The position numbers were made by a program, and so were the translations under genes. From positions 1-63,209 of the IMG/VR virus record IMGVR_UViG_3300035670_011686: a DNA stretch of 63,209 nt; one strand, given 5' to 3'. This DNA comes from a virus. Shown one piece after another: positions 60,821-63,209 of this stretch. A model generated the notes under the pieces. The model saw nothing but the letters and a program-made list of their open reading frames with translations. It did not search any database and was not told the DNA's origin. Position 1 is the stretch's first letter, and each line of letters opens with the position of its first letter.

Positions 60821-62551
60821 ATGGCAGATGAAGATTTAGGGTTTTTGGGTAATTTAAAGTCATTAATTGGTGAGTCTGCTGATTTGGCTGGTAATATCGG
60901 TAGAATACAAGATGGTGTCACCAGTATTAACAGGTCTTTCGGTGAATCACGAGAAAGATTTTTAGAGTTTTCAACTGCGGTATCTGATGGTGTTGCGGAT
61001 TTTGTTAGACTTGGAGGGTCTGCAGCAGAACTGAGTAAAACTATTGCAGAAATTGGTGAAGGTGCACGAAGAAATGTTGTTGCATCTCAAGAATCTCTAC
61101 AAGAAATTTTCGCGACATCGGAATTTCTTGGTCAAGAAGTAAAATTTTTAGTTGAACAGTTTGGTATTGTTGGTATTGAACTCTCAAATATTGCTGAGGG
61201 TGTTGAAGAATCTGTTGGTTATGTACAATCATTAGGTTTGAATGCAGTTCAAATTATGGGAGATGTCCTCACCAAAGTTGATTTGATGAATCGATTCAAC
61301 TTCCAAGATGGTGTTGTGGGATTTACCAAAATGGCAGCTCAAGCTTCGATGCTTCGATTTGACATGCAGGTCACATCGGATTTTGCGGAAAAAGTTCTAA
61401 ATCCTGAAGGTGCAATACAAATGGCAGCTGCTTTCCAAAGATTGGGAGTTGCGACAGGTGATTTAGTAGACCCGTTCATTTTAATGGATAAATCTATCAA
61501 TGACCCAAAAGGTTTACAGGATTCACTAATTGAGATGACCAAACAATTTACCTACTTCGATGAGAAGGCTGGTAATTTTAGAATTAATCCTGGTGGAGTA
61601 AGGTTGATGAAGGAACTTGCCGAAACTGCGGGAATGTCCTTTGAACAATTTTCAAAGACTGCATTAGCTGCTGCGGATTTAGATAGACGATTAGGTGAAA
61701 TATCTTTTGACATTAGAGGTAGTGATGAAGATAAAATGTTGGTTGCCAACATGGCTAAAATGGGTGAAGGTGGAAAGTATGAAGTTCAATTCAGAGACGA
61801 GACAGGAAAACTTCAAACGGAAAGTTTAGACAAACTATCACAAGCTCAGTTTGAACTTATCAAAAAACAGGGTGAGGATAGACCTAAGACAATGGAGGAT
61901 ATTGCTCGAAGTCAATTATCAACAAGTGATATTATGGCGCGAGATATCGCGGCACTCCCCATGAGATTGAGTTATGCATTAGCTGGTCAAGAAGGGTTAC
62001 AACGAGCCATAGAGTATGTCAGAACCGAGGAAGGAAGAATTGCGGATGCTGCGTTTAGTCCTGGTGCATTACCAACTGGTGAAGAGTTTCGAAGAGAATT
62101 TCAAAACTTCGGAGATATTGTTGGAACCTCAATCATGAACTTACTTAAAGGTGAGGGTTCGGTAGAAGATGTCTTATCGACAATGAAAACAGCTGCAGAA
62201 GAACAAACAATAAGTTTGGACTTAGCTCAAAGATATCAAACCTTTCTTGCGAGATATAGTGAAGGTAGTGCTCAAAGAGAAGCTGCTCAAAATATCTCAA
62301 GAATAGGAGAACAGACAGACACAAGATATCAGAATTGGGAACAATACCAAAGACAAACCTCAACAACAACAGAAACAATTACTGGAAATGTCAATGTTGA
62401 TGGTAATTTTACTATAGATGTCAACGCACCGAACAATCTAACTGACCAACAAATCTTTAATATATTCAATAGTCCCGAAGTTAGGGACAATATCTATAAG
62501 ATTGTTAAGGTTAAGACCGAAGCGGCAATTAAAGAATTGACAAAAAAATAA
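60821..62551 (+). CDS. Tail tape measure protein
   Basis: The 576-residue, mostly helical protein is close to the 590 residues of T4 gp29 and sits directly after the tail chaperone, the conserved place for a tape measure. It has long amphipathic helices (DFVRLGGSAAELSKTIAEIG; FLVEQFGIVGIELSNIAEGV) and no transmembrane segment. The C-terminus is beta-like (ITGNVNVDGNFTIDV, then NLTDQQIFNIFNS). If one residue sets about 1.5 angstrom, the tail would be about as long as that of T4. The call rests mainly on position and helicity. Confidence 0.75.
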   Translation: MADEDLGFLGNLKSLIGESADLAGNIGRIQDGVTSINRSFGESRERFLEFSTAVSDGVADFVRLGGSAAELSKTIAEIGEGARRNVVASQESLQEIFATSEFLGQEVKFLVEQFGIVGIELSNIAEGVEESVGYVQSLGLNAVQIMGDVLTKVDLMNRFNFQDGVVGFTKMAAQASMLRFDMQVTSDFAEKVLNPEGAIQMAAAFQRLGVATGDLVDPFILMDKSINDPKGLQDSLIEMTKQFTYFDEKAGNFRINPGGVRLMKELAETAGMSFEQFSKTALAAADLDRRLGEISFDIRGSDEDKMLVANMAKMGEGGKYEVQFRDETGKLQTESLDKLSQAQFELIKKQGEDRPKTMEDIARSQLSTSDIMARDIAALPMRLSYALAGQEGLQRAIEYVRTEEGRIADAAFSPGALPTGEEFRREFQNFGDIVGTSIMNLLKGEGSVEDVLSTMKTAAEEQTISLDLAQRYQTFLARYSEGSAQREAAQNISRIGEQTDTRYQNWEQYQRQTSTTTETITGNVNVDGNFTIDVNAPNNLTDQQIFNIFNSPEVRDNIYKIVKVKTEAAIKELTKK

Positions 62552-62559
62552 TTAAAAAC

Positions 62560-62568
62560 CTATTTATA
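62560..62568 (+). promoter_or_regulatory. Late-promoter-like motif CTATTTATA
   Basis: It lies 13 bases before the ATG at 62582. With its flank it forms the palindrome TATTTATAAATA. Confidence 0.6.
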
Positions 62569-62581
62569 AATAAAAGAGTAA

Positions 62582-63209
62582 ATGGGTAGTCCACTTGATT
62601 TTCCAAGTTCAGAGGTTTTTAGGAAGAAACTCGTGGTAAGGAATTTAAAACCTTATCAGAAGTCTCCCAAATTTCCTAACCCCCCCTATAACTACGAAAC
62701 TATTCAACGAGATTTATCACCGGTTGATACTGATGATACTTTAATTGATACTCCCGTATTAGCCAACCTCCTATACCCTTTAAACCAATATGGTTCAGAC
62801 GGAGGATACAAACAAGTAAGAGATGTCAACATTCTCCAAAACACCCGAAGTAATGAGGGTGAATATGGATATCAAGATGCGAACATTATTGATGAGGGAT
62901 TCAGTGCTGCTCAGATAGGATTCCCTGGAGTGGCTCCTGCGTGGAAACCACTAAATGCTTATGCAAGTACGGACCAACTATTGGACTCAGCTCAGTTTTT
63001 TGGTTCATTAGAGATATTGACTCAAAACAATGGACGTTCAACAAACGCACAACCATATCCTAACTTCAATCCGTCCTCATATTCTACAATAGGGATTATG
63101 CTCAACCCTGACCCACAGGGTTCTAATGGACTTCTTTCGAGTGACTCTTTTTTGGCAAAATTAGCAGCGACAAACCTAAGAAGACAAATAGAATACAATA
63201 TTGGTCGTC
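62582..63209 (+). CDS. Virion structural protein, cut by window end
   Basis: The open frame from ATG 62582 runs to the end of the window (209 codons visible). The product is Pro/Asn/Tyr-rich (GSPLDFPSSEVFRKKLVVRN; KFPNPPYNYETIQRDLSP), with extended, loop-rich composition, no catalytic motif and no membrane segment. It follows the tape measure and has a late motif, so a baseplate or hub-associated component is likely. No family is recognised. Confidence 0.6.
   Translation, partial: MGSPLDFPSSEVFRKKLVVRNLKPYQKSPKFPNPPYNYETIQRDLSPVDTDDTLIDTPVLANLLYPLNQYGSDGGYKQVRDVNILQNTRSNEGEYGYQDANIIDEGFSAAQIGFPGVAPAWKPLNAYASTDQLLDSAQFFGSLEILTQNNGRSTNAQPYPNFNPSSYSTIGIMLNPDPQGSNGLLSSDSFLAKLAATNLRRQIEYNIGR

Overview
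The window looks like part of the genome of a large T4-like contractile-tailed phage (myovirus), strictly lytic as far as can be seen. Recognisable morphogenesis genes are a gp5-type hub (2808-4307), neck proteins resembling gp13, gp14 and gp15 (48391-54874), a tail sheath (55157-58363), a tail tube (59346-59834), a gp26-family tail assembly protein with a probable frameshifted extension (59906-60788) and a tape measure (60821-62551). Capsid, portal and terminase genes are not here, so the genome must extend beyond both ends. The DNA is AT-rich. Start codons are preceded by A/T-rich sequence and almost never by a Shine-Dalgarno box, and the fucosyltransferase-rich sugar genes also fit, so a Bacteroidota host is the best guess. 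That host assignment is inference.

Layout. (1) 1-7035, minus strand: a membrane protein cut by the window edge, then tail and baseplate structural genes. (2) 7082-25971, minus strand: a gp55-like late sigma factor followed by about 18 kb of sugar genes. These include GDP-mannose dehydratase, a ColD-like dehydratase, a fucose-synthase-like reductase, GT11 and GT10 fucosyltransferases, several GT2/GT4 enzymes, two DegT-family enzymes, a methyltransferase and an acetyltransferase. PhoH, dUTPase and a DEDD exonuclease are mixed in. (3) 26027-28581, minus strand: five small genes, probably virion-associated. (4) 28631-39489, plus strand: five fibre or adhesin-like proteins, four of them built around mucin-like Thr/Pro tracts. 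(5) 39580-44096, plus strand: four more glycosyltransferase genes, led by a relative of the polypeptide GlcNAc-transferases (GT60). (6) 44115-47682, plus strand: a small virion protein, family B DNA polymerase and a small protein. (7) 47669-53243, minus strand: small proteins, a neck protein, a superoxide dismutase fusion, an SNF2 helicase and a SET-domain protein. (8) 53295-63209, plus strand: neck completion, sheath, tube, chaperone, tape measure and a protein cut by the window end. Genes are tightly packed, with many ATGA overlaps. No intergenic stretch exceeds about 300 bases, and I saw no tRNA genes, insertion sequences or CRISPR arrays.

How it may work together. A short motif, TATTTAT plus one base, sits just upstream of 17 transcription units or genes, nearly all structural, on both strands and always in the same orientation relative to the gene. 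With the gp55-like sigma factor this suggests a dedicated late promoter. The most interesting proposal is that the phage carries its own virion glycosylation system: Thr/Pro mucin-like fibre tracts as acceptors, the adjacent GT60/GT25/YibB-type enzymes to start and extend chains, and the large minus-strand cluster to supply and attach deoxy-sugars such as fucose or colitose. I see no lipid-carrier transferase, flippase or polymerase, which argues for modification of a cytoplasmic phage product rather than of a host polysaccharide.
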